Below are positions 17,042-23,402 of a stretch of DNA of 36,604 nt, in pieces. Each line of letters begins with the position of its first letter. Positions within the stretch are counted from its first letter, which is position 1. Under the pieces are notes generated by a model that did not search any database, was not told the DNA's origin, and saw nothing but the letters and a program-made list of their open reading frames with translations. The stretch is taken from positions 1 to 36,604 of the forward strand of contig JAZODH010000016.1 in the NCBI GenBank assembly GCA_045596925.1, read 5' to 3'. A program made the position numbers and the translations under genes. Source of the DNA: SIG710 sp045596925. GTDB lineage: Bacteria; Bacillota; Clostridia; Oscillospirales; CAG-272.

Positions 17042-17671
17042 ATGGAAATTTGTTTGAAGCGCCTGTCAACGTCGGGCAGCGGAAACGTGGTGCGCCTGGA
17101 TTTTGAGATCTCCGAGGGGACGCACCTGCAAAGAAACAGTTTTGATATTCTGTCCGAGCAGTATATTGCGCTTCGGCCCGAAAAGGGAACTGTGAATACG
17201 GACACTTACGACTGCCTGCTTGAGGCCTCGCAGGTGTGCCAATGCTACCTGAAAGCGATGAATATCCTTTCTTTTGGAGATAATAATTTGTTTTCTCTTA
17301 AGGTCAAGCTTATGCGACGGGGATTTTCCTCGGAGGTGGCGGAGAAAACGGTTGCGATGGTGTCCGAAAAGGGCTACGTCAGAGAAGAAAACGTGGCGGC
17401 GGCAGAGGTGAAGAAGTGCATTTCCAAGCTGTGGGGCAGAACGAGAATCCTTGCACAGCTCCGCGCAAAGGGCTTTGACAGCGACAGTATCGACCGAGCC
17501 ATGCTGTTGGTGGAGAATACAGACTTTGCCGAAAATTGCTATCTTTTGGCAGACAAAAAATTCGGTTACGTTCCCGACGAGCCGAACGAGCGTAAAAAAA
17601 TGGCCGCATTCCTTGCAAGATACGGTTACGGTCCTGACGAAATAAAATTCGCATTCAAAAAAATGAGCTGA
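17042..17671 (+). CDS. recX: Regulatory protein RecX
   Basis: A 209-aa RecX, which binds RecA filaments and limits RecA activity. The body (about residues 60-205) consists of the repeated three-helix units of the family, seen in FSLKVKLMRRGFS, ILAQLRAKGFD and ARYGYGPDEIKFAF. GAGGTG precedes the ATG. It lies directly downstream of recA, as in many bacteria, and ends at a strong bidirectional terminator. Confidence 0.92.
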   Translation: MEICLKRLSTSGSGNVVRLDFEISEGTHLQRNSFDILSEQYIALRPEKGTVNTDTYDCLLEASQVCQCYLKAMNILSFGDNNLFSLKVKLMRRGFSSEVAEKTVAMVSEKGYVREENVAAAEVKKCISKLWGRTRILAQLRAKGFDSDSIDRAMLLVENTDFAENCYLLADKKFGYVPDEPNERKKMAAFLARYGYGPDEIKFAFKKMS

Positions 17672-17680
17672 AATAAAACC

Positions 17681-17710
17681 CCGCCGCAGACAGAATATCT
17701 GCGGCGGTTT
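17681..17710. terminator. Bidirectional terminator between recX and the AraC gene
   Basis: A perfect 10-bp stem, CCGCCGCAGA (17681-17690) with TCTGCGGCGG (17698-17707), has a 7-nt loop. It is flanked by TTT on the plus side and by GGTTTTATTT on the minus side. It serves the convergent recX and AraC-family genes. Confidence 0.88.
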
Positions 17711-17712
17711 GG

Positions 17713-18591
17713 TTATTGGACACATTCTTGTTTTTTAAATTCAGTGGGACTGATCCCGAAACGATTTTTGAACGACCTGCTGAACGAATAAATCGACGAA
17801 TATCTGAGCAGCTCAGCGATCTCGCTCATTGTAAGATGTCCTTCGCGGATCAGCATAGACGCGGCGTCAAGACGCCTCTGGGTATAGTAGTTTATCAGCG
17901 TGTCCCCCGTAGTTTTGTGAAAAATGTCGGACAGATAGCTGTAGCTGTAACCCAGGTGCTCAGAAACGGCGGTGAGCCCGTCCATGGTGTAAATATGAGT
18001 GCTTATATAGTTCATCATCTGGTAGCATGTCTCGCGCCATGAGCTTACGGTCAGCTTCGTGCTTTTTTTGTCTCCGCTGAAATTTCTGACGATGTAAAGC
18101 ACCGTCTGGCTCAGCGCGTGGCCCAGGATCTGAGGGGAATGCTCGTCCGAGAGGACCGCCTCGGAGAGCACGTTGCCCATGAGATTTTTTACGTCGTTGT
18201 CCGAAAATATCCTGCGGGTGGGGTCGCTGTAAAAGTGCATTATTTTTTCGAACCGCCAGAGCAGATCGGGATCGTCAGGCCAAAAAGACAAAAACTCGAA
18301 CTTGACGGGATTTTCTATATCGGTTGAGATCGCGTGAATGTCCCCGGGGAAGGAAAGATAAATTTCTCCCGACTTGATGGGGGACGGCGTTCCGTTCGTG
18401 ATTATCTGCCCCTTGCCCTCGATGATGTAGGTCAGTTCAAACCAATTTCTATGAATATGCTCACCTATCATGTATCCCTTGGTGCTGTGACTGCGGCCGA
18501 CCTGAAGCAGAAAGATATCGCCGTATTTTTTTGGATCTGAAATGTAATTTTTCTCTATGTGAAATTTTCGGGTTGAATTGTCGCTTGTCAT
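17713..18591 (-). CDS. AraC family transcriptional regulator
   Basis: A 292-aa regulator with an N-terminal cupin-like sensor (about residues 15-150, with HIHRNWFELTYIIEGKG and SFPGDIHA) and a C-terminal AraC DNA-binding domain with two helix-turn-helix units (about 190-290, ending in RSFKNRFGISPTEFKK). A perfect GGAGGTGAT precedes the ATG. It is divergent from the Gfo/Idh operon with 196 bp between starts, so it most likely controls that operon in response to a sugar or sugar derivative. The ligand cannot be named from the sequence. Confidence 0.93.
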   Translation of the reverse strand: MTSDNSTRKFHIEKNYISDPKKYGDIFLLQVGRSHSTKGYMIGEHIHRNWFELTYIIEGKGQIITNGTPSPIKSGEIYLSFPGDIHAISTDIENPVKFEFLSFWPDDPDLLWRFEKIMHFYSDPTRRIFSDNDVKNLMGNVLSEAVLSDEHSPQILGHALSQTVLYIVRNFSGDKKSTKLTVSSWRETCYQMMNYISTHIYTMDGLTAVSEHLGYSYSYLSDIFHKTTGDTLINYYTQRRLDAASMLIREGHLTMSEIAELLRYSSIYSFSRSFKNRFGISPTEFKKQECVQ

Positions 18592-18611
18592 CAGATCACC
18601 TCCGCACGGCT

Positions 18612-18640
18612 ATTATACTACAAAATAACTGTCTTGTAAA
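18612..18640 (-). promoter_or_regulatory. Sigma-A promoter of the AraC gene
   Basis: On the minus strand, TTTACA (18640-18635) and TATAAT (18617-18612) are 17 bp apart. They lie about 21 bp before the AraC start codon, giving a short leader that carries the GGAGGTGAT site. Confidence 0.82.
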
Positions 18641-18725
18641 GAAAAATACAATATTTGTTTGCCGTAAAGTGAGTTTTTTGCGGGAAATCCAAAAAAAATG
18701 TTAAAAAACAGGCAAAAACAAACCA

Positions 18726-18759
18726 TTCCATTTTCTTGACGGCGATAGTACAATATACT
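18726..18759 (+). promoter_or_regulatory. Candidate weak promoter of the Gfo/Idh operon
   Basis: TACAAT (18749-18754) and an overlapping TATACT (18754-18759) are possible -10 boxes. The hexamers 17 bp upstream (TTCCAT and TTTTCT) are poor -35 matches. A weak -35 would fit dependence on the divergent AraC-type activator, but this is inference. Confidence 0.35.
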
Positions 18760-18787
18760 TACAAAAAACAACAGGAGATGTTCAATC

Positions 18788-19849
18788 ATGGATAAAAATG
18801 TTATAGCCGTTATCGGGTGCGGACGAATCGCGAAAAACGCGCATTTCCCCGCATTTGCAAAAATGGATAACGTTCGCGTAAAATACGCCTGCGATATCCT
18901 GCCCGAAAAGGCAGAAAAGCTGAAAGAGGAATACCCCATAATCGAAAACGTGATCTCGGATTACAAGGTGGCACTTGCCGACCCCGAGGTCGATGCGGTG
19001 TTCGTTCTCACCCCCAATTACGCGCATTACACCGTCACAATGGACGCGCTCCGCGCACAAAAACACGTTTTCTGCGAGAAGCCCATCACAGTAAACTACG
19101 CTTTTTCCTGCGAGATGGCAGAGGAGGCAAAAAAGCAGGGTAAGATTCTGAACATCGGCGTTTGCAACCGCTACCATAGGTCTGTCGAGATGCTTGAAGA
19201 GATGAACAGACAGGGCAAATTCGGCAACATTTATCACGTTTATTGTTCTTTCCGCTCATTCCGCTCAATTCCCGGACTTGGCGGCGCATTTACAACCAAG
19301 GAGCAGTCGGGCGGCGGCGTGCTTATCGACTGGGGCGTGCATTTCCTTGATCTTATCCTCTACGTTCTGGGCGGTGCAAAGCTGAAAAACGTCACCTGCG
19401 ACGCATACTGCGAGATGGCAAAGGACATGAAGTCATACAGATACAACGATATGTGGGCAGAGGATACTGCGGACGTCGAAAACGGCACCAACGACGTGGA
19501 CGACTACATCAGCGGTCACATACGCACCGACAAGGCAAGCATTTCCTTCAACGGCGCTTGGGCGCAGAATATCAATAAGAATGAGATGTTCATCGATTTT
19601 CTTGGCGATAAGTGCGGCGCGCGCCTGACCTACGGCAAAAAATTCGAGATATATGACGGCAGTACTCTTGAGACGATCGAACCGGAATACGATATTCCCA
19701 ATATGTACCTTTGCGAAAACAAGGCGTTCATTGAGTCGATCACGACCGGCGAAAAAAATCGCAGTAACATAGAAAACATTCTGGAAAGCGCAAAGCTTTT
19801 GGATTCGCTTTATAAATCCGCAGAAATAAAAAGAGAGGTGGAATTTTAA
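18788..19849 (+). CDS. Gfo/Idh/MocA family oxidoreductase
   Basis: A 353-aa NAD(P)-dependent sugar or polyol dehydrogenase. The N-terminal Rossmann fold has an intact GCGRIA (GxGxxA, residues 10-15). The conserved EKP (E97-K98-P99) supplies the catalytic lysine. The C-terminal domain has the GVHFLDL stretch that usually provides the active-site histidine and aspartate. First gene of a three-gene operon, with AGGAG upstream. The substrate is unknown. Its partners suggest oxidation of a sugar to a keto-sugar that is then isomerised. Confidence 0.92.
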   Translation: MDKNVIAVIGCGRIAKNAHFPAFAKMDNVRVKYACDILPEKAEKLKEEYPIIENVISDYKVALADPEVDAVFVLTPNYAHYTVTMDALRAQKHVFCEKPITVNYAFSCEMAEEAKKQGKILNIGVCNRYHRSVEMLEEMNRQGKFGNIYHVYCSFRSFRSIPGLGGAFTTKEQSGGGVLIDWGVHFLDLILYVLGGAKLKNVTCDAYCEMAKDMKSYRYNDMWAEDTADVENGTNDVDDYISGHIRTDKASISFNGAWAQNINKNEMFIDFLGDKCGARLTYGKKFEIYDGSTLETIEPEYDIPNMYLCENKAFIESITTGEKNRSNIENILESAKLLDSLYKSAEIKREVEF

Positions 19850-19850
19850 A

Positions 19851-20702
19851 ATGAAAAGCATAGGATTTATCGATCTTTACATCAGCGAGTGGCACGCAGA
19901 CCATTATCCTCAGTGGATAAAGGAGGCCTGCCAGGAGCTGGGCTATGAGTATGAGGTAAAATACGGATGGGCAGAGCAGGACGTTTCTCCAACCAGCGGG
20001 GAGAACACCGATCAGTGGTGCACACGCATGGGTATTGAGCGTTGTGAGACCATGGAGGAGCTGTGCGAGAAGAGCGATGTTCTCGTGATCCTGGCACCCT
20101 CCGCGCCTCAAAAGCACCTGGAGTACGCAAAGATCGCTCTTACATACGGCAAGCCCACCTACATAGACAAGCCCTTTTCGGACAGCGTTGAAAACGCAAA
20201 GGAGATATTTGCTCTCTCCGAGAAATATTCCGCACCCTTCTTCAGCTCTTCCGCACTCCGCTACGCGACCGAGCTTGACAAGCTTGACGGCTGTGTAGCC
20301 GTGTCCACCGTTGGCGGCGGACGTGCCCTTGAAGAATACTTGATCCATCAGATCGAAATGATCGTAAAGAAGCTGGGACTGGGCGCAAAAGCCGTTAAGG
20401 GTCAGAGAATTACCGATACGCAGTATACCTTCACCGTAAAGTACGACGATGACCGCCGTGCGGCTATGCATTACGTTAAGGCAAGCCGCCGATTCGAGGT
20501 GACTCTGAGCCGTGGTGACGGAGAAAACGCGGTGGTCGAGCAGATCCAGTCGGACGGCTTCCCCGGGCTTATCCGCGATATTCTCACTTTCTTTGAGACC
20601 GGACGCATCAGTTTTGATGTAGCAGAGACCCTGGAGGTCAACAAAATTATGCTTGCCGCATTCAAGGCGAAGCACGACCCCGATCAGTGGATCGAGATTT
20701 AA
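19851..20702 (+). CDS. Divergent Gfo/Idh/MocA family protein lacking the dinucleotide glycine motif
   Basis: A 283-aa protein with the overall layout of the family, including YIDKPF (D106-K107-P108) in place of the usual EKP. The first strand reads IGFIDLYISEWHADHYP, so the GxGxxG/A dinucleotide loop is absent, and the C-terminal domain is short. GAGAGGTGG precedes the ATG, and the gap to the upstream dehydrogenase is one base, so the two are probably made in fixed ratio. It may be a second dehydrogenase with altered cofactor binding, or a non-catalytic partner. Confidence 0.82.
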   Translation: MKSIGFIDLYISEWHADHYPQWIKEACQELGYEYEVKYGWAEQDVSPTSGENTDQWCTRMGIERCETMEELCEKSDVLVILAPSAPQKHLEYAKIALTYGKPTYIDKPFSDSVENAKEIFALSEKYSAPFFSSSALRYATELDKLDGCVAVSTVGGGRALEEYLIHQIEMIVKKLGLGAKAVKGQRITDTQYTFTVKYDDDRRAAMHYVKASRRFEVTLSRGDGENAVVEQIQSDGFPGLIRDILTFFETGRISFDVAETLEVNKIMLAAFKAKHDPDQWIEI

Positions 20703-20712
20703 GGTATCAGGT

Positions 20713-21555
20713 ATGAAGATTGGCGTTATAACCGATTGCTTCAAGCTTCCCCTGACCGACAGCATAAAGCTGGCGGGACAGATGGGCTTTGACGGTATTC
20801 AGGTCTACGCGACCACGGGTGAGTTCAGCCCTGAGACCCTTGACCGAAACGGGAGGAACGAGATCAAAAGTCTTCTCAGCGAAAACCACCTTGAAATAAG
20901 CGCCCTTTGCGGAGACATGGGCGGTCACGGTTTTGAGATCGAGGCTGACAACCCTGCACGAATTGATAAAACAAAGGCAATAATCGACCTGGCGCGGGAA
21001 TTTGACGTGCCCGTGGTGACTACCCACATCGGCGTGATCCCTGCGGATAAGACGCACCCGCGGTACGCCGTCATGCGCGACGCGCTGACCGAATGCGGAA
21101 GATACGCCGCCGAGCATGGGGTGACGCTTGCTATTGAGACCGGCCCGGAAAGTGCGAAAACGCTTCTTGCGTTTCTTGAAGATACCGAGGGCGGAGTGGG
21201 CGTCAACCTTGATCCTGCAAACTTCGTTATGGTAACGGGTCAGGACCCTGTCGAGGCGGTGGACCTGCTGGGCAAGTACATCGTGCACACTCACGCCAAG
21301 GACGGCGTTATGCTTCGTGCCACCGACCCCGAGATCATCTACAACTGCTTTGCAGAGGGCGGCATTGAAGCGCTGAACGTGGCAGATTACTTCCTTGAAA
21401 CTCCTCTGGGCGAGGGAAAGGTAGATTTTGATGCCTATATCGCCGCTCTGCGTAAGGTCGGCTTTGACGGCTATCTGACCATCGAGCGCGAAACGGGAAA
21501 AGATCCCGTTTCCGATATCCGATCGGCGCAGAACACATTGAAAAAGTTAATATAA
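20713..21555 (+). CDS. Sugar phosphate isomerase/epimerase family protein (xylose isomerase-like TIM barrel)
   Basis: A 280-aa AP-endonuclease-2/xylose-isomerase-like barrel. The expected metal-ligand strands are visible: AIETGPE, VGVNLDPANF, HTHAKDG and TIERETG. These enzymes isomerise or epimerise sugars, inositols or keto-sugars. The start was set at ATG 20713, ten bases after the preceding stop; a longer reading would overlap the upstream gene. With two Gfo/Idh proteins the set resembles catabolic modules that oxidise and then rearrange a sugar or polyol. No kinase or transporter is adjacent. Confidence 0.88.
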   Translation: MKIGVITDCFKLPLTDSIKLAGQMGFDGIQVYATTGEFSPETLDRNGRNEIKSLLSENHLEISALCGDMGGHGFEIEADNPARIDKTKAIIDLAREFDVPVVTTHIGVIPADKTHPRYAVMRDALTECGRYAAEHGVTLAIETGPESAKTLLAFLEDTEGGVGVNLDPANFVMVTGQDPVEAVDLLGKYIVHTHAKDGVMLRATDPEIIYNCFAEGGIEALNVADYFLETPLGEGKVDFDAYIAALRKVGFDGYLTIERETGKDPVSDIRSAQNTLKKLI

Positions 21556-21560
21556 AAAAA

Positions 21561-21582
21561 GGCACCGCAAGGTGCCTTTTTT
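21561..21582 (+). terminator. Terminator of the Gfo/Idh operon
   Basis: GGCACC-GCAA-GGTGCC (21561-21576) is preceded by seven A and followed by six T, five bases after the isomerase stop. The stable GNRA-type loop and T run make it a textbook intrinsic terminator. Confidence 0.93.
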
Positions 21583-21585
21583 ATT

Positions 21586-21624
21586 TTAAAAACAAATCGC
21601 CCAAAGCTGTTTAAGCTTTGGGCG
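21586..21624 (-). terminator. Terminator of tRNA-Leu
   Basis: On the minus strand, just after the tRNA CCA end, an 11-bp stem (21624-21614 with 21608-21598) with a 5-nt loop is followed by GATTTGTTTTT. Confidence 0.9.
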
Positions 21625-21625
21625 T

Positions 21626-21712
21626 TGGTGCCGGTGGTCGGGGTCGAACCGACACGGTATCGCTACCACGAGATTTTGAGTCTCGCACGTCTGCCAATTC
21701 CATCACACCGGC
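21626..21712 (-). tRNA. tRNA-Leu, anticodon CAA
   Basis: An 87-nt tRNA with acceptor stem GCCGGTG/CACCGGC, a long variable arm as expected for leucine, a TTCGA T-loop and anticodon stem CGAGA/TCTCG around CTCAAAA. The anticodon is therefore CAA (reads UUG). The 3' CCA is encoded in the DNA. It is a single-gene unit with its own promoter and terminator. Confidence 0.96.
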
Positions 21713-21726
21713 GCTCAGCCTTATGT

Positions 21727-21755
21727 ATTTTACCACAAATATACTCTAAAGTCAA
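21727..21755 (-). promoter_or_regulatory. tRNA-Leu promoter
   Basis: On the minus strand, TTGACT (21755-21750) and TAAAAT (21732-21727) are 17 bp apart, with an extended -10 TG-G. They lie 14 bp upstream of the mature tRNA 5' end. Confidence 0.88.
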
Positions 21756-21813
21756 GTGTTTTTTTGTGTCGGACGAAAAATGATGAAAATATATTGTTAG
21801 TGGAGGTGATAGC

Positions 21814-21966
21814 TTGAATGATTGCCACAATAAACTGAAGTTCACCTATTCACGCAGTGAAATTCAAATTAAAAATGGGACCCAATCCATTTTTGTTCGC
21901 TACGCAAACACATTTGAATTTCCGAAAAAAATTGTGCCGCCACCATGGCGGCGGAATGGAGATTAA
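21814..21966 (+). CDS. Possible small protein (50 aa, TTG start)
   Basis: A 50-codon reading frame begins at TTG 21814, three bases after a perfect GGAGGTGAT Shine-Dalgarno (21802-21810). It ends one base before the next gene's ATG. The product starts LNDCHNKLKFTYSRS and ends in VPPPWRRNGD. It is basic, without a membrane segment or recognised domain. The ideal Shine-Dalgarno and the near-overlap with the next gene favour real translation. Against it, the DNA is full of inverted repeats and may be a small repetitive element or regulatory leader. No function is proposed. Confidence 0.5.
   Translation: MNDCHNKLKFTYSRSEIQIKNGTQSIFVRYANTFEFPKKIVPPPWRRNGD
21849..21922. repeat. Nested inverted repeats (possible MITE/REP-like element or structured leader)
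   Basis: Three perfect dyads lie in 74 bp: TTCAC-GCA-GTGAA (21849-21861); an outer 11-bp pair GAAATTCAAAT (21859-21869) with ATTTGAATTTC (21912-21922); and an inner 8-bp pair AAAAATGG (21871-21878) with CCATTTTT (21887-21894). They fall inside the small TTG-started reading frame. Whether this is a dispersed repeat cannot be told from one window. Confidence 0.55.
21936..21952 (+). promoter_or_regulatory. Hairpin just upstream of the beta-sandwich gene start
   Basis: GCCGCCA (21936-21942), loop CCA, TGGCGGC (21946-21952). The 7-bp GC-rich stem ends six bases before the GGAG (21958-21961) of the next gene. Ribosomes finishing the small upstream frame would have to melt it, so it could couple translation of the two genes. 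Confidence 0.5.
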
Positions 21967-21967
21967 A

Positions 21968-22243
21968 ATGGGGAAAATTGTTGTTCGGGCGTCAACGGTT
22001 TGCGGCGCCTTGCCCCTGGAGGGCGCAAAAATATATATAAACGGAGAGTTTCGGGGGCTTACGGGGAGAAGCGGTTATTCCGAGGTTTTTGATACCGAGG
22101 GAGGGGATTGCATCGTGTCGGCTGAAGCCGAAGGATATGAAAAATATCTTTCGGACAGGGTAAAGCTCTATAAAAATGCTGTGGTGGTGCTTTCGGCTAT
22201 GCTTGAAAGTCAAACAAGGTCAAAAAATCAAGAAAAAACTTGA
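21968..22243 (+). CDS. Small beta-sandwich protein (carboxypeptidase regulatory/PEGA-like)
   Basis: A 91-aa protein with no signal peptide. The pattern V-R-A-S...PLEGAKIYINGEFRG, then TGRSGYSEVF, DCIVSAEAEGYE and VVVLSAML is that of a single carboxypeptidase-regulatory or PEGA-like beta-sandwich, a fold used for binding in many proteins. The start at ATG 21968 follows GGAG; the frame is open further upstream, but that part overlaps the small TTG frame. Its last codons contain a CtsR box for the downstream operon. Its role is unknown. Being next to ctsR may be positional only. Confidence 0.72.
   Translation: MGKIVVRASTVCGALPLEGAKIYINGEFRGLTGRSGYSEVFDTEGGDCIVSAEAEGYEKYLSDRVKLYKNAVVVLSAMLESQTRSKNQEKT
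22208..22224 (+). promoter_or_regulatory. CtsR operator, distal (inside the upstream gene)
   Basis: AGTCAAA-CAA-GGTCAAA is an exact match to the CtsR heptad direct repeat with a 3-bp spacer. It lies in the last codons of the beta-sandwich gene, about 165 bp upstream of the ctsR start. Confidence 0.85.
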
Positions 22244-22247
22244 TTTT
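22224..22247 (+). terminator. Possible weak terminator of the beta-sandwich gene
   Basis: AAAATCAAG (22224-22232) pairs with CTTGATTTT (22239-22247) around an A6 loop, spanning the stop codon. The stem is AT-rich and ends in TTTT, so it may terminate weakly. Confidence 0.4.
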
Positions 22248-22288
22248 GAGTAGTTATTCCGCTATAATCGCCTGTAATCGTCTGTCAA

Positions 22289-22389
22289 GGTCAAAGAAAG
22301 TCAAAAACGATGTTTGACTTTCTTTGACTTTCGTTTTATAATAAAGCCAGCAAAGGTCAAAGATGGTCAAAAAACAAACGGAGGTCAAA
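22289..22389. promoter_or_regulatory. Cluster of three CtsR operators plus a half-site over the ctsR Shine-Dalgarno
   Basis: Three full CtsR boxes are present: GGTCAAA-GAA-AGTCAAA (22289-22305), an inverted copy TTTGACT-TTC-TTTGACT (22313-22329) and GGTCAAA-GAT-GGTCAAA (22355-22371). A single heptad GGTCAAA (22383-22389) overlaps the GGAGGT ribosome-binding site of ctsR. The inverted box covers the -35 and spacer, and the third box covers the start of the transcript. CtsR should therefore shut the operon off tightly until heat or protein stress. Confidence 0.95.
22314..22342 (+). promoter_or_regulatory. Promoter of the ctsR-mcsA-mcsB-clpC operon
   Basis: TTGACT (22314-22319) and TATAAT (22337-22342) are separated by 17 bp. 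The -35 and spacer are themselves the inverted CtsR box. Confidence 0.92.
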
Positions 22390-22833
22390 ATGTTAGCAGA
22401 CAGTATTGCAAAATTGATAGAGGAAATGCTTGAGAGCGGCGGAGGTCAGCTTGAGCTGAAGAGAAACGAAATGGCAAATCAGCTTGGATGCGTTCCCAGC
22501 CAGATAAGCTACGTTATCACCTCTCGCTTCACCCCCGAAAGAGGATACATAATCGAGAGTCGTCGCGGCGGAGGAGGGTGTATCCGCATAATCCGCAAGC
22601 AGATGCACAAAAACGAATATCTGATGCACTTTTTCTACGCCGTCGGCGACAGCATAGAGGAAAATGAAGCGATGGCATATGCATCAAATCTGCTCGACGG
22701 CGAGTTCATCACGCCCCGTGAGTTTGCGCTTATCCGCGCCGCGGTGACGGGAATCACGTCGGTGTCGCCTGCGGTAAGAAGTGTTGTCCGTGCCGACATA
22801 TTCAGACATATTTTACTTGCATTGATGGAGTAA
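22390..22833 (+). CDS. ctsR: Heat-shock repressor CtsR
   Basis: A 147-aa winged-helix repressor of clp and related stress genes. The N-terminal DNA-binding domain (about residues 1-75) includes NQLGCVPSQISYVI and the wing ESRRGGGGCIRI, whose glycine-rich loop acts as the thermosensor in this family. The C-terminal dimerisation and McsB-interaction region follows. The start at ATG 22390 follows GGAGGT. A longer reading from 22363 would place coding sequence over an operator. First gene of the operon, autoregulated by four boxes. Confidence 0.97.
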   Translation: MLADSIAKLIEEMLESGGGQLELKRNEMANQLGCVPSQISYVITSRFTPERGYIIESRRGGGGCIRIIRKQMHKNEYLMHFFYAVGDSIEENEAMAYASNLLDGEFITPREFALIRAAVTGITSVSPAVRSVVRADIFRHILLALME

Positions 22834-22858
22834 AATGGAATAGAAAGGAGTAGAAAAT

Positions 22859-23401
22859 ATGAAATGCGAAAGATGCAATAAAAACGAAGCAACGTTTTTT
22901 TACGAAGAAAACATTAACGGAGAGAAGAAAAATTATTCTCTTTGCGCACGGTGCGCCGAGGAAATGCAGAATAGCGGCGAGCTGAAGACTCTTTCCTCGC
23001 CCTTTGAGGAGCTGGGCTTCGCCTCACCCTTTGCCGCCATGGGGGACACATTGCTGGGCAGCTTATTCTATCCTGCCGAGGCGGCAAAGATCGGTTCGGG
23101 AGCAAAGAAATGCACTCGTTGCGGCTCTACCTTGCGGGATTTCCGAGAGCGAGGTAAGGCAGGCTGTCCCGATTGTTACGTAACTTTCTCGGCGGAGCTT
23201 GAACCTACCGTCCGCTCGATGCACGGAAGCGCCTCCCATACGGGACGAGCTCCTTCAAAGTGGAAGAAGAAGCGCGACCATGCAGGTCGTTTAAAGGAGC
23301 TTCGCTCTGCATTAAACGAGGCAATAAGGAAAGAAGAATTTGAGGAAGCGGCGCGGCTCCGCGATGAAATAAAGGCAGTGCAGGGAAAGGAGGAGGACTG
23401 A
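22859..23401 (+). CDS. mcsA: McsA, zinc-binding activator of McsB
   Basis: A 180-aa protein with two treble-clef-like zinc sites, C3/C6 with C29/C32 and C85/C88 with C103/C106. A C-terminal UVR motif (about residues 142-175, with EFEEAARLRDEIK) follows. McsA activates the arginine kinase McsB and helps release CtsR. AAGGAG precedes the ATG, 25 bp after ctsR. Confidence 0.95.
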   Translation: MKCERCNKNEATFFYEENINGEKKNYSLCARCAEEMQNSGELKTLSSPFEELGFASPFAAMGDTLLGSLFYPAEAAKIGSGAKKCTRCGSTLRDFRERGKAGCPDCYVTFSAELEPTVRSMHGSASHTGRAPSKWKKKRDHAGRLKELRSALNEAIRKEEFEEAARLRDEIKAVQGKEED

Positions 23402-23402
23402 T

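Noticed and set aside
19740..20765. A 341-codon minus-strand open frame opposite the second Gfo/Idh gene
   Set aside because: It spans two intergenic junctions of the plus-strand operon and has no SD. The plus-strand proteins show clear family motifs.
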